NCBI GenBank assembly: GCA_023392035.1
Contig: JAEVZY010000248.1
Location: 1 to 15,749, forward strand
DNA length: 15,749 bases
Origin: Pseudomonadota bacterium
Lineage (GTDB): Bacteria > Pseudomonadota > Gammaproteobacteria > Burkholderiales > Burkholderiaceae_D
Direction of reading: 5' to 3'
Part shown: in pieces, positions 7,216 to 13,068 of the stretch
How positions within the stretch are numbered: position 1 is the first letter of the stretch
Layout: every line of letters begins with the position of its first letter
Translations under genes and position numbers: made by a program
Notes under the pieces: generated by a model
Seen by the model: only the letters and a program-made list of their open reading frames with translations
Told to the model about the DNA's origin: nothing
The model's database searches: none

Positions 7216-8064
7216 ATGAAGCCATTTGCACCAGCCGGCGGGAAAGCCCCCCGAGCGCTGCCGGCGCTGATTGCCGCCATCGCCCTGGCCGCGGGCTGCG
7301 CCACGCAGGAAAAGAAAAGCGAAATCCCGCCGGTGGTGCCGGAACTGCGCCCCGGCATCGTTGCCGGTTACCTGCCCATGGGCGCGCTGCCCGACAGTCT
7401 TGCGCTGTTGCCGCCGCCGCCGGCGGTGGGCAGCGCCGCCTTCGCCGCCGATGAAGAGGCTTACCGCAACACCCGGCTCCTGCGCGGCTCGCCGCGCTAC
7501 ACCCAGGCGACCAAGGATGCCAACCTGATCTTCCCGCAGGCGACGCAGAACTTCGCCTGCGCGCTGGATGCGCCGATCTCGAAAGACAGCACGCCGCATC
7601 TCTACACGCTGATGCGGCGCAGCGCCACCGACAGCGGACTGGCCACCCAAACCGTGCGCGACAAATACCATCGCATGCGGCCCTTTGCCTTTCACAACGA
7701 CAGCAGCTGCACGCCGCAGGCCGAGCATGCGCTGCGCCAGGCAGGGTCCTACCCTTCGGCCCATGCCAGCATCGGCTGGACCTGGGCCTTGTTGCTGGCC
7801 GAAGTGGCGCCCGAGCGCAGCGATGCCTTGCTGGCGCGCGGCCTGTCCTATGGCCAGAGCCGCGTGATTTGCGGCGCGCATTGGCAAAGCGATGTCAGCC
7901 AGGGCCGCGTGATCGGCGCCGGCACGCTGGCGCGGCTGCACAGCGATCCGGTGTTCCGCGCGGAAGTGGAAGAGGCGAAGAAGGAAGTCGTCGGCGCGCG
8001 CCAGAAGGCGATGCGCCCGGCGCTCGATTGCAAGGCCGAAGCCGCCGCGCTCGGGCAGCGCTGA
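7216..8064 (+). CDS. PAP2-family class A acid phosphatase-like lipoprotein
   Basis: A 282-residue phosphatase of the vanadium-haloperoxidase/PAP2 fold. It carries the three class A non-specific acid phosphatase motifs: K150...R155-P156 in KYHRMRPF, PSAH (180-183, usually PSGH) in GSYPSAHASIGW, and SRxxxxxHxxxD (S215, R216, H222, D226). H183 and H222 are the expected general acid and phosphohistidine residues. The N-terminus has a basic and hydrophobic stretch ending LAAGC, so C28 is a probable lipidation site and the enzyme should be membrane-anchored facing the periplasm. ATG 7216 is chosen, with GGGGA (7206-7210) upstream; a TTG at 7189 overlapping the sulfatase stop is an alternative. It would release phosphate from organic monoesters; the substrate is unknown. 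The G-to-A change in PSGH is the only motif deviation. Confidence 0.9.
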   Translation: MKPFAPAGGKAPRALPALIAAIALAAGCATQEKKSEIPPVVPELRPGIVAGYLPMGALPDSLALLPPPPAVGSAAFAADEEAYRNTRLLRGSPRYTQATKDANLIFPQATQNFACALDAPISKDSTPHLYTLMRRSATDSGLATQTVRDKYHRMRPFAFHNDSSCTPQAEHALRQAGSYPSAHASIGWTWALLLAEVAPERSDALLARGLSYGQSRVICGAHWQSDVSQGRVIGAGTLARLHSDPVFRAEVEEAKKEVVGARQKAMRPALDCKAEAAALGQR

Positions 8065-8075
8065 GCGGGCAGCGC
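8052..8075. repeat. 10-bp direct repeat flanking the PAP2 stop codon
   Basis: CGGGCAGCGC occurs at 8052-8061 and again at 8066-8075, with the TGA stop of the acid phosphatase gene (8062-8064) between the copies. It could reflect a small duplication at the gene end or be chance in GC-rich sequence. The surrounding convergent gap (8065-8121) has no visible bidirectional terminator. Confidence 0.6.
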
Positions 8076-8121
8076 CAATACGACCCCGCCAATGACGAGG
8101 TCCATGCCGCGCTGAAAGACT

Positions 8122-8421
8122 TCAACGCCGGGGACGACGCAATTGCGCGCGCAGGCGATTCAATTCATCCATCAGGTCCACCACCAGGCCGGCCAGTTCG
8201 GGATTGGCTTCAAAGCGCCTTTCCGTTTCCAGCAAGCGCCGCGCGCGCAACAGCTGGCGGGCGTTGAAGCTCCATTGTTCGAATGCGACGCCTTCCACCT
8301 GCAGGACGCCGGCCTCGACATGCTCGATCACCCAGTCGCGGCTGACCATGCAGCGCATGCTCATCTGCTCCAGCGACAAGGGCTCTTCGTCAAACACCGC
8401 GCTTTCGTTCTGGATATCCAC
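8122..8421 (-). CDS. cbpM: CbpM-type chaperone modulator
   Basis: A 99-residue MerR-like small protein matching CbpM, which binds the J domain of CbpA and restrains its DnaK co-chaperone activity. Visible features are an N-terminal helix-turn-helix-like stretch (LSLEQMSMRCMVSRDWVIEHV), the G-V turn before a WSFNARQLLRARRLL helix, and a C-terminal amphipathic helix VVDLMDELNRLRAQLRR. The start is a GTG at 8421 with only a weak purine-rich sequence before it, so translation may depend on coupling to cbpA, whose stop lies 30 bases upstream. Its place directly after cbpA on the same strand is the standard order and supports the call. It converges with the acid phosphatase gene. Confidence 0.88.
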   Translation of the reverse strand: MDIQNESAVFDEEPLSLEQMSMRCMVSRDWVIEHVEAGVLQVEGVAFEQWSFNARQLLRARRLLETERRFEANPELAGLVVDLMDELNRLRAQLRRPRR

Positions 8422-8451
8422 GTCTTCGTTCCGCTCTCTCGGGAGGCTCCG

Positions 8452-9393
8452 TCAGGAGGATTGCCTGGGGTTGAAGGAAAATTCGCGCGACATCTGTTCG
8501 TACAGTTCGCGCTGACGGTCGGTCACGGCCGGCGGCACCAACACTTCCAGCACCAGGTAGAGATCGCCCGGCTCGCGTGCCGGCAAGCCGCGTCCCTTGA
8601 GCCTCAGCTTGCGGCCCGGTTGCGAAGCCGCCGGGATGCGCACTTCGACATTGCCATCCGGAACCTGGGCTTTCACGTGCGCACCGAGCGCCGCTTCCCA
8701 GGGCGTGATCGGCAGCTTGAGGTAGACGTCCTTCTCCTCGGTCCAGCGTGCCGGGGTGTGTTTGAAATGCACTTCCAGCAGCAGGTCGCCGGCCGCGCCC
8801 TGGCCGAGGCCGGGGCCGCCTTGTCCTGCCAGGCGGATCATCTGCCCTTCGCGTATGCCCTTGGGAATTTTCAGTTCCAGCTGACGCTGCTGCATGTGCA
8901 GCCGGCCGTGGGCGTCGCGTTCGGGCAGGCGCAGCGTAATGTTGCGGGTGCCGCCGCGATAGCTGTCTTCCAGTTCCAGCTCGATGCTGGCGGTCTGGTC
9001 CTGGCCGCGACGGTTGAAGCTGCCGCCGCGGCCGCCACCGGCTTGCGCGCGGCCGAACAATTCGGAGAAGAAATCGCTGAAGTCCGCGGCTTCGGCATCC
9101 GAGTAGTGACCGTGAGTAAAGCCGTGCGCGCCATCCCAGCCCGGCGGCGGATGAAATTCCGCTCCGCCCATATTGCCCTGGCCGGCCTGGTCGTAGGCGG
9201 CACGTTTTTCCGGATCGGACAGCACGGCGAAGGCCTCGTTGAGTTCCTTCATGCGCTCTTCGGCGTCGGCCTCCTTGGAAACGTCCGGGTGGTATTTGCG
9301 CGCCAGCTTGCGGAAAGCCTTCTTGATGGCCGCCGCGTCCGCATTCTTGTCCACGCCCAGTACCGCGTAATAGTCCCTGAATTCCAAGCCCAT
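8452..9393 (-). CDS. cbpA: CbpA-type DnaJ-family co-chaperone
   Basis: A 313-residue class II J-domain protein acting with DnaK in the cytoplasm or nucleoid. The J domain covers about residues 5-72, with the HPD tripeptide at 35-37 that stimulates DnaK ATPase. A Gly/Phe-rich linker follows (about 73-125: GGAEF, GGGRGGSF), with no zinc-finger CxxCxGxG repeats, separating it from DnaJ. Two C-terminal substrate-binding domains follow, with recognisable segments GQMIRLAGQGGPG, LPITPWEAALGAHV and GRKLRLKGRGLP. The ATG at 9393 abuts AGGAGG with no spacer; a TTG two codons later (9387-9385) is six bases from it and gives MEFRDYY, closely matching the usual CbpA N-terminus. The true protein may therefore be 311 residues. 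It is divergent from the serine protease gene and co-oriented with cbpM. Confidence 0.95.
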   Translation of the reverse strand: MGLEFRDYYAVLGVDKNADAAAIKKAFRKLARKYHPDVSKEADAEERMKELNEAFAVLSDPEKRAAYDQAGQGNMGGAEFHPPPGWDGAHGFTHGHYSDAEAADFSDFFSELFGRAQAGGGRGGSFNRRGQDQTASIELELEDSYRGGTRNITLRLPERDAHGRLHMQQRQLELKIPKGIREGQMIRLAGQGGPGLGQGAAGDLLLEVHFKHTPARWTEEKDVYLKLPITPWEAALGAHVKAQVPDGNVEVRIPAASQPGRKLRLKGRGLPAREPGDLYLVLEVLVPPAVTDRQRELYEQMSREFSFNPRQSS

Positions 9394-9399
9394 CCTCCT
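9394..9399 (-). promoter_or_regulatory. Shine-Dalgarno AGGAGG that favours a TTG start for cbpA
   Basis: On the minus strand AGGAGG ends immediately before the ATG at 9393-9391, which is too close for ribosome positioning. Its distance to the in-frame TTG at 9387-9385 is six bases, near optimal. This favours initiation at TTG, giving M-E-F-R-D-Y-Y. Confidence 0.6.
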
Positions 9400-9454
9400 G
9401 ATCCGTGCTGACTATGACAACGCGCAGACCGTCAAAATCCTTTGCCGGAAAACG

Positions 9455-9480
9455 CGGGAAACCGATCCCGGCGCCCATGT
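9455..9480 (+). promoter_or_regulatory. Candidate sigma-32-like promoter for the serine protease operon
   Basis: In the 123-base divergent gap, CGGGAAA (9455-9461) and GCCCATGT (9473-9480) resemble the heat-shock sigma-32 elements (CTTGAA and CCCCATnT) with a spacer in the accepted range. The -10 part fits well and the -35 part only in its GAA end. It would give a leader of about 30 bases before ATG 9517. The stress-related genes on both sides fit this, but the match is partial. Confidence 0.3.
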
Positions 9481-9516
9481 CTAAAACGCAGGCCGCTTGC
9501 GTGGAGGTGATGCACC

Positions 9517-10644
9517 ATGGATTCAGTCTGGCTGGTTCTTGCCGCCCGGTCCCGCCTGTTGGCGCTGGCCTTGATGTCGGCCCTGGCATTGGGCGCATGC
9601 AAGAAGACTGAAGCGCCGGCGCCTGCCGCCGTGCCTGCTCCTGGCGCGCCGGCAACTTCGGCCACGCGCCTGCCGGACTTCGTGAACCTGGTCAAGCAAT
9701 CCGGCAAATCGGTGGTCAATATTAGCGCCACCCGCAGCGGCAATGCGGTGCAAGGCCGCGGCGACCCCTTGCAGGAATTCCTGCGCCGCTTCGGCGGTGG
9801 TGACGAGGAAGGCGAAGCGCCGACCGGCAGCCTGGGCTCCGGCTTCATCATCAGCACCGATGGCCTGGTGCTGACCAATGCCCACGTGGTGGGCGATTTC
9901 GACGAGATCAACGTCAAGCTGACCGACAAGCGCCGCTTCAAGGCCAAGTTGCTGGGCGCCGACAAGGTGACCGACGTTGCGCTGCTGAAGATCGACGCCA
10001 AGGACTTGCCGGCAGTGAAGATCGGCGACCCCAACAAGCTGGAACCGGGCGAGTGGGTGGCCGCCATCGGCTCGCCCTTCGGCTTCGAAAGCAGCGTGAC
10101 GGTGGGCGTGGTCAGTGCGCTCGGGCGCATTCTGCCGGGCGGCAGCTTCGTGCCTTTCATCCAGACCGATGTGGCGGTCAATCCGGGCAATTCGGGCGGA
10201 CCGCTGTTCACGGTCAACGGTGAAGTGGTGGGCATCAATTCACAGATCTACAGCCAGACCGGCGGTTACATGGGCGTGTCGTTTTCGATTCCGATCGATA
10301 TCGCCATGAATATCGCCACCCAGTTGCGCGACACAGGCCGCGTGGTGCGCGGCCGCATCGGCGTGCAATTGCAGGAGCTGACCCAGGACATCGTCCAGGC
10401 CTTGAAACTGCCCGACCAGAACGGCGTGCTGGTGACCGCGGTGCAGCGCGGCGGTCCGGCGCAGAAGGCCGGCATGCAGCCCGGTGATGTGGTGGTCGGC
10501 TTTGCCGGCAAGCCGGTACAGACCGCGGCCGATCTGGCACGCCTGGTGGGCGGCACCAAGCCGGGCGACGGCGTGGATGTGCGCGTGATACGCGAGGGCA
10601 AGCCGGCCGACCTGAAGATCACGGTCGAAGCCCAGCGCGAGTGA
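9517..10644 (+). CDS. Do/DegQ-type periplasmic serine protease, lipoprotein form
   Basis: A 375-residue HtrA-family protease that degrades or refolds damaged envelope proteins. The chymotrypsin-like domain (about 55-270) has the triad H123 (TNAHVV), D153 (VTDVALLKID) and S226 (NPGNSGGPLF). One PDZ domain follows (about 278-370), with RGRIGVQLQEL and AGMQPGDVVVGF. DegP and DegQ have two PDZ domains, so this single-PDZ form is closer in layout to DegS. The N-terminus ends in LGAC, predicting cleavage and lipidation at C28, followed by an Ala/Pro-rich tether (30-50); this would hold it at a membrane in the periplasm. GGAGG nine bases before ATG 9517 supports the start. Two small genes follow with 12-base spacing and a 4-base overlap, forming an operon. 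Family and lipobox are clear; membrane choice is not. Confidence 0.94.
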   Translation: MDSVWLVLAARSRLLALALMSALALGACKKTEAPAPAAVPAPGAPATSATRLPDFVNLVKQSGKSVVNISATRSGNAVQGRGDPLQEFLRRFGGGDEEGEAPTGSLGSGFIISTDGLVLTNAHVVGDFDEINVKLTDKRRFKAKLLGADKVTDVALLKIDAKDLPAVKIGDPNKLEPGEWVAAIGSPFGFESSVTVGVVSALGRILPGGSFVPFIQTDVAVNPGNSGGPLFTVNGEVVGINSQIYSQTGGYMGVSFSIPIDIAMNIATQLRDTGRVVRGRIGVQLQELTQDIVQALKLPDQNGVLVTAVQRGGPAQKAGMQPGDVVVGFAGKPVQTAADLARLVGGTKPGDGVDVRVIREGKPADLKITVEAQRE

Positions 10645-10656
10645 AGAGGGTAAAGC

Positions 10657-10902
10657 ATGAGAACCGAACGAACGCAAGAGTACAAAGGCTATTCCATCAC
10701 GCCTTTGCCGCCGATCGAAAGAGACGGCGGCTTTTACGGCGGCTATGAAATCGACAAGGACGGTGCCCCGGTCAGCCGGCGCACCGAGTTGTTCCCGGTG
10801 CTGCAGTACGAAAGCGCGGCGCTGACCGAGAGCATCGAGCACGCCAAGATTGAAATCGACAACCTGCTGCAAACCGGATCGCCCGAAGGAGAAGCATCGT
10901 GA
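10657..10902 (+). CDS. Small uncharacterised protein, YKGY-type
   Basis: An 81-residue soluble protein that I cannot assign to a named family. It starts with a charged segment, then YKGYSITPLPP, a Gly-rich aromatic stretch GGFYGGYEIDKDG suggesting beta strands, and a C-terminal helix with alternating charges (SIEHAKIEIDNLL). There is no signal peptide, transmembrane segment or cysteine. AGAGGG lies a few bases before ATG 10657. It follows the protease gene by 12 bases, and its TGA overlaps the GTG of the next gene, so it is part of that operon. A role in stress response is suggested by position only. Confidence 0.78.
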   Translation: MRTERTQEYKGYSITPLPPIERDGGFYGGYEIDKDGAPVSRRTELFPVLQYESAALTESIEHAKIEIDNLLQTGSPEGEAS

Positions 10903-11264
10903 GCCTGACCCGACTGGATAAACCCCAATGGCAAAACTACTTCGACCGCATGTCGAAATCGCTGGAAGGCAAGCGCGCCGAAATTGAAGTGGAAGCGCTC
11001 TCCATCGGCGCCCAGATCGAGGCCGAATGGGTGCCCCTGATCGGCATTACCTACGATCACAAGAGCGACGTGCTGGAAGTGGCGCTGGAAGGCCTGGACC
11101 ACATGATAGGCAAGCCCACCGAAATCTGGGTCGACCAGGCCGGCCCCGAATTGATGAGCGTGGAAGCGGTGGACAAGGAGGGCTTCCGCCACATCATCAA
11201 GCTGCACGATCCGCTGCTGTTGCCGGCCAGCCAGCCGGGCGCCGGCGCGGGTTTGCGGCCCTGA
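10899..11264 (+). CDS. DUF5335 family protein
   Basis: A 121-residue protein resembling the uncharacterised DUF5335 family. Supporting features are an opening WQNYFDRMSKSLEGKRAEIEV, then AEWVPLIGITYD, DVLEVALEGLDHMIGKP and a closing LHDPLLLPA. The alternating pattern suggests a compact alpha/beta fold; no catalytic motif, signal peptide or membrane helix is evident. The C-terminal tail after residue 107 is Ala/Gly/Pro-rich and probably disordered. The GTG at 10899 overlaps the previous stop as GTGA and is preceded by GAAGGAGAA, so it is likely translationally coupled. The gene is followed by a repeat and a candidate terminator, marking the end of the protease operon. No function is known to me. 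Confidence 0.82.
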   Translation: MSLTRLDKPQWQNYFDRMSKSLEGKRAEIEVEALSIGAQIEAEWVPLIGITYDHKSDVLEVALEGLDHMIGKPTEIWVDQAGPELMSVEAVDKEGFRHIIKLHDPLLLPASQPGAGAGLRP

Positions 11265-11266
11265 GC

Positions 11267-11314
11267 GCGGCACCAGTCGCGGCAACAAGCGCGGCAACAA
11301 GCGCGGCATTGCGG
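11267..11314. repeat. 12-bp tandem repeat downstream of the DUF5335 gene
   Basis: Four 12-base units follow the stop codon: GCGGCACCAGTC, GCGGCAACAAGC, GCGGCAACAAGC and GCGGCATTGCGG. The middle two (11279-11290 and 11291-11302) are identical; the outer two share the GCGGCA core. The array lies outside any supported gene and immediately before the candidate terminator. The period of 12 could reflect slippage in a former coding extension. Confidence 0.7.
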
Positions 11315-11348
11315 CGTGGGCCAAGGCCCGCGCCGTCCGTGCTTTTTT
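11312..11348 (+). terminator. Candidate intrinsic terminator of the protease operon
   Basis: CGGCGTGGGCC (11312-11322) pairs with GGCCCGCGCCG (11325-11335) with one G-T wobble around a tiny AA loop, so a few closing pairs would open. Six Ts follow at 11343-11348, seven bases after the stem. The stem is strong and the T-tract is rare for this sequence, though the gap before it is longer than ideal. It lies after the DUF5335 gene and before the thiolase cluster. Confidence 0.55.
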
Positions 11349-11391
11349 CTCATGGAGCGTGAAAATACCTAACTTCCGGATTGCGGCAGGC

Positions 11392-11411
11392 CAAGCTTAC
11401 TATCAGGCTTG
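11392..11411 (+). promoter_or_regulatory. Weak -10-like site within an inverted repeat before the thiolase cluster
   Basis: TACTAT (11398-11403) resembles a -10 box and lies between inverted arms CAAGC (11392-11396) and GCTTG (11407-11411), an arrangement that could be a promoter with an operator. No good -35 is present at the right distance (TTGCGG at 11381 is too close). This is the only gap upstream of the cluster, so some promoter is expected here, but the exact site is uncertain. Confidence 0.22.
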
Positions 11412-11432
11412 CACGAGGACTGAGCCTCGCGC

Positions 11433-11453
11433 ATGGCAATCGGAAAAAAATGA
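11433..11453 (+). other. Six-codon mini-ORF overlapping the thiolase-like start
   Basis: ATG at 11433 opens a frame encoding MAIGKK whose TGA (11451-11453) overlaps the ATG of the thiolase-like gene as ATGA. It could be a leader peptide coupling translation, since the thiolase-like start has only a weak GGA-rich site before it. The mini-ORF itself has no well-placed Shine-Dalgarno sequence, so chance is quite possible. Confidence 0.2.
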
Positions 11454-12622
11454 CAAAGAGCAGAGACATCGCCATCGTTTCCTATGGCGAAACCAAAATT
11501 GCATTGAACACCGGGCGCTCCACCTACGACCTCGCCTCCGAGGTCTTCGAGCAGATCCTGGAAAAGACCGGGCTTGAGCCCAAGGACATCGACGGTCTCG
11601 CCGTATCGGAGACCATGTGCGAGACGCAGAATCCCTTCTACTCGGTGTACATGGCCGAGATGCTGGGCATCACGCCGCGCTGGAACCAGGTCACCGGCCT
11701 GGGCGGTGCATCGGCGGTGGCCAATGTGGCGCGCGCCGCATCCGCCATTCGCGAAGGCTATTGCGAAACGGTGCTGCTGATTTCGTCGGATGCGCAATCC
11801 TCGATGAAGCGCGCGGCCGAGCAGGGCGCGCAGCGCTTTGAATTCCAGTACCCCACCGGCCTGCGCGGACCGGTCGGCGTATTCGGCTTGATGACCCAGC
11901 GCTATCGTCATCTGTACGAACTGAAGGAAGAAGCCCTGGCCAAGCTGGCGGTCACGCAGCGCAATCACGCGCTCCTGAACGACAATGCCTGCGACAAGCT
12001 GAAAAAGCCCATCACCGAAGCCGACTATCTCAATTCGCGCTATGTCTCCGAGCCGCTGCGCGTGCTCGACAGCGTGATGGTGTGCGACGGCGCCAACGGC
12101 ATGCTGATGACCAGCGCCAAGAACGCCGATCGCCTCGGCCTGAACAAGCGCGCCTACATGAGCGCCTATTCCGAAATCAGCTGCTACAAGTCCAATGAGT
12201 TCACCGCCGAAGTGATCGACACCGGCTTCTCGGTGGTCGGCCCGGAAGCGCTGAAGAAGGCCGGCATGACGCCCAAGGATGTTCGCATGCTGCAGCCGTA
12301 TGACGACTTCCTGATCGCGCTGATGCTGATGATGGAACAGGCCGGCTTCTGCAAACCGGGCGAGGGCTCGGACTTCATTCTCTCCAACGACTTTTCGCAC
12401 CTGGGCAATCTGCCGCTCAATACCGGCGGCGGCCAGATCTCGGCCGGCCAGGCCGGCCTGGCCGGCGGCGGCACCAATGTGGTGGAAGCGGTGCGCCAAT
12501 TGCTGGAAGAGGGCGGCGCGCGCCAGGTGCCTGATCCGCGCAATGCCTTCTGTACCGGCATCGGCATGATTCCCTATGGTCGCAACTGGGGCGTATCGAA
12601 CGTCCTGATTCTGGAGCAATGA
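11450..12622 (+). CDS. Thiolase-fold protein lacking the usual catalytic Cys and His (Ltp2/SCP-x-like)
   Basis: A 390-residue thiolase-superfamily protein of the SCP-x/lipid-transfer type that probably acts on CoA thioesters. Where thiolases have the nucleophilic Cys before SSG, this chain reads TGLGGASA (82-88). Where they have GHP, it reads SAGQAG (331-336), with Q334 at the His position. The third site survives as C368 in FCTGIG. This pattern suits members that work as aldolases or with an OB-fold partner, such as Ltp2 with DUF35, rather than classical thiolysis. Other family signs are VCDGANGMLMTS and the NTGGG...VVEAVRQL segment. ATG 11450 has only a weak site before it. The DUF35 gene overlaps its stop by four bases, a strong sign of a complex. 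Substrate and reaction are undetermined. Confidence 0.9.
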   Translation: MTKSRDIAIVSYGETKIALNTGRSTYDLASEVFEQILEKTGLEPKDIDGLAVSETMCETQNPFYSVYMAEMLGITPRWNQVTGLGGASAVANVARAASAIREGYCETVLLISSDAQSSMKRAAEQGAQRFEFQYPTGLRGPVGVFGLMTQRYRHLYELKEEALAKLAVTQRNHALLNDNACDKLKKPITEADYLNSRYVSEPLRVLDSVMVCDGANGMLMTSAKNADRLGLNKRAYMSAYSEISCYKSNEFTAEVIDTGFSVVGPEALKKAGMTPKDVRMLQPYDDFLIALMLMMEQAGFCKPGEGSDFILSNDFSHLGNLPLNTGGGQISAGQAGLAGGGTNVVEAVRQLLEEGGARQVPDPRNAFCTGIGMIPYGRNWGVSNVLILEQ

Positions 12623-13053
12623 AGATGAGCGCCACGCCCCCGGTGAAAAAAATCCCGCGTCCGCTGCCCACGCCCAACGTCTACATGAACACCGCGCCCT
12701 TCTGGGAAGCGGCGCAGCAAAGAAAGCTGGTGCTGCAGAAGTGCCCGCGCACCGGCAAGTTCCAGTTCTATCCGCGTCCCGGCAGCGTCTTTACCGGCCG
12801 GCGCGATACGGTGTGGACCGAAGTCAGCGGCAACGGCAGCCTGTATTCATGGACCGTCACCACCTCGCCCTGGCCCGGCCATGAAGACCGCGTGCCCTAC
12901 ATCTGCGCCTATGTCGAATTGCCGGAAGGCGTGCGCGTGCTGTGCAACCTCTTCAATGTGGAGGCCCGGGACCTGCGCATCGGCATGCCGGTAAAACTGT
13001 ACTGGGAAGAGCTGCCCGACGGCCGCCTGTATCCCGCCTGGCAACCGGCTTGA
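12619..13053 (+). CDS. DUF35 OB-fold protein with degenerate zinc ribbon
   Basis: A 144-residue partner protein of the Zn-ribbon/OB-fold (DUF35) family that pairs with thiolase-like enzymes in acyl-CoA pathways. An N-terminal helix (NTAPFWEAAQQRKLVLQ, 24-40) precedes the rubredoxin-like region, of which only C42 remains. The other expected cysteines are replaced in C42-P-R-T45 and in the segment YPRPGSVFTGRRD (51-63). The OB domain follows, with SGNGSLYSWTVTTSPWPG, YICAYVELPEGVRVLCNL and GMPVKLYWEEL. The ATG at 12619 overlaps the thiolase-like stop. An ATG at 12625 has better spacing from GGAG (12613-12616) and is a real alternative. Zinc binding is doubtful; a structural or acyl-CoA-binding role beside the thiolase-like subunit is the best inference. 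Confidence 0.9.
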   Translation: MKMSATPPVKKIPRPLPTPNVYMNTAPFWEAAQQRKLVLQKCPRTGKFQFYPRPGSVFTGRRDTVWTEVSGNGSLYSWTVTTSPWPGHEDRVPYICAYVELPEGVRVLCNLFNVEARDLRIGMPVKLYWEELPDGRLYPAWQPA

Positions 13054-13068
13054 GCGGAGGAAGCGGGC

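Noticed and set aside
5930..7231. 433-codon minus-strand frame opposite the sulfatase gene
   Set aside because: No recognisable motif, and the plus-strand sulfatase is complete with all catalytic residues.
8065..8121. Bidirectional terminator between the convergent acid phosphatase and cbpM genes
   Set aside because: No stem followed by a T-tract is visible on either strand in this 57-base gap.
8143..9411. 422-codon plus-strand frame opposite cbpM and cbpA
   Set aside because: The minus-strand J domain with HPD, the C-terminal domains and CbpM are clear; this frame is their shadow.
9411..9435. TTGACG with CATAGT as a sigma-70 promoter for cbpA (minus strand)
   Set aside because: The spacer is only 13 bases, too short for sigma-70, and no better -10 lies at 16-18 bases.
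8390..9655. 421-codon minus-strand frame spanning cbpA and the divergent promoter region
   Set aside because: It is out of frame with cbpA, Arg/Pro-rich, and would run through the start of the divergent protease gene.
11369..12619. 416-codon minus-strand frame opposite the thiolase-like gene
   Set aside because: Shadow of the plus-strand gene; low-complexity His/Gln/Gly-rich translation without family features.
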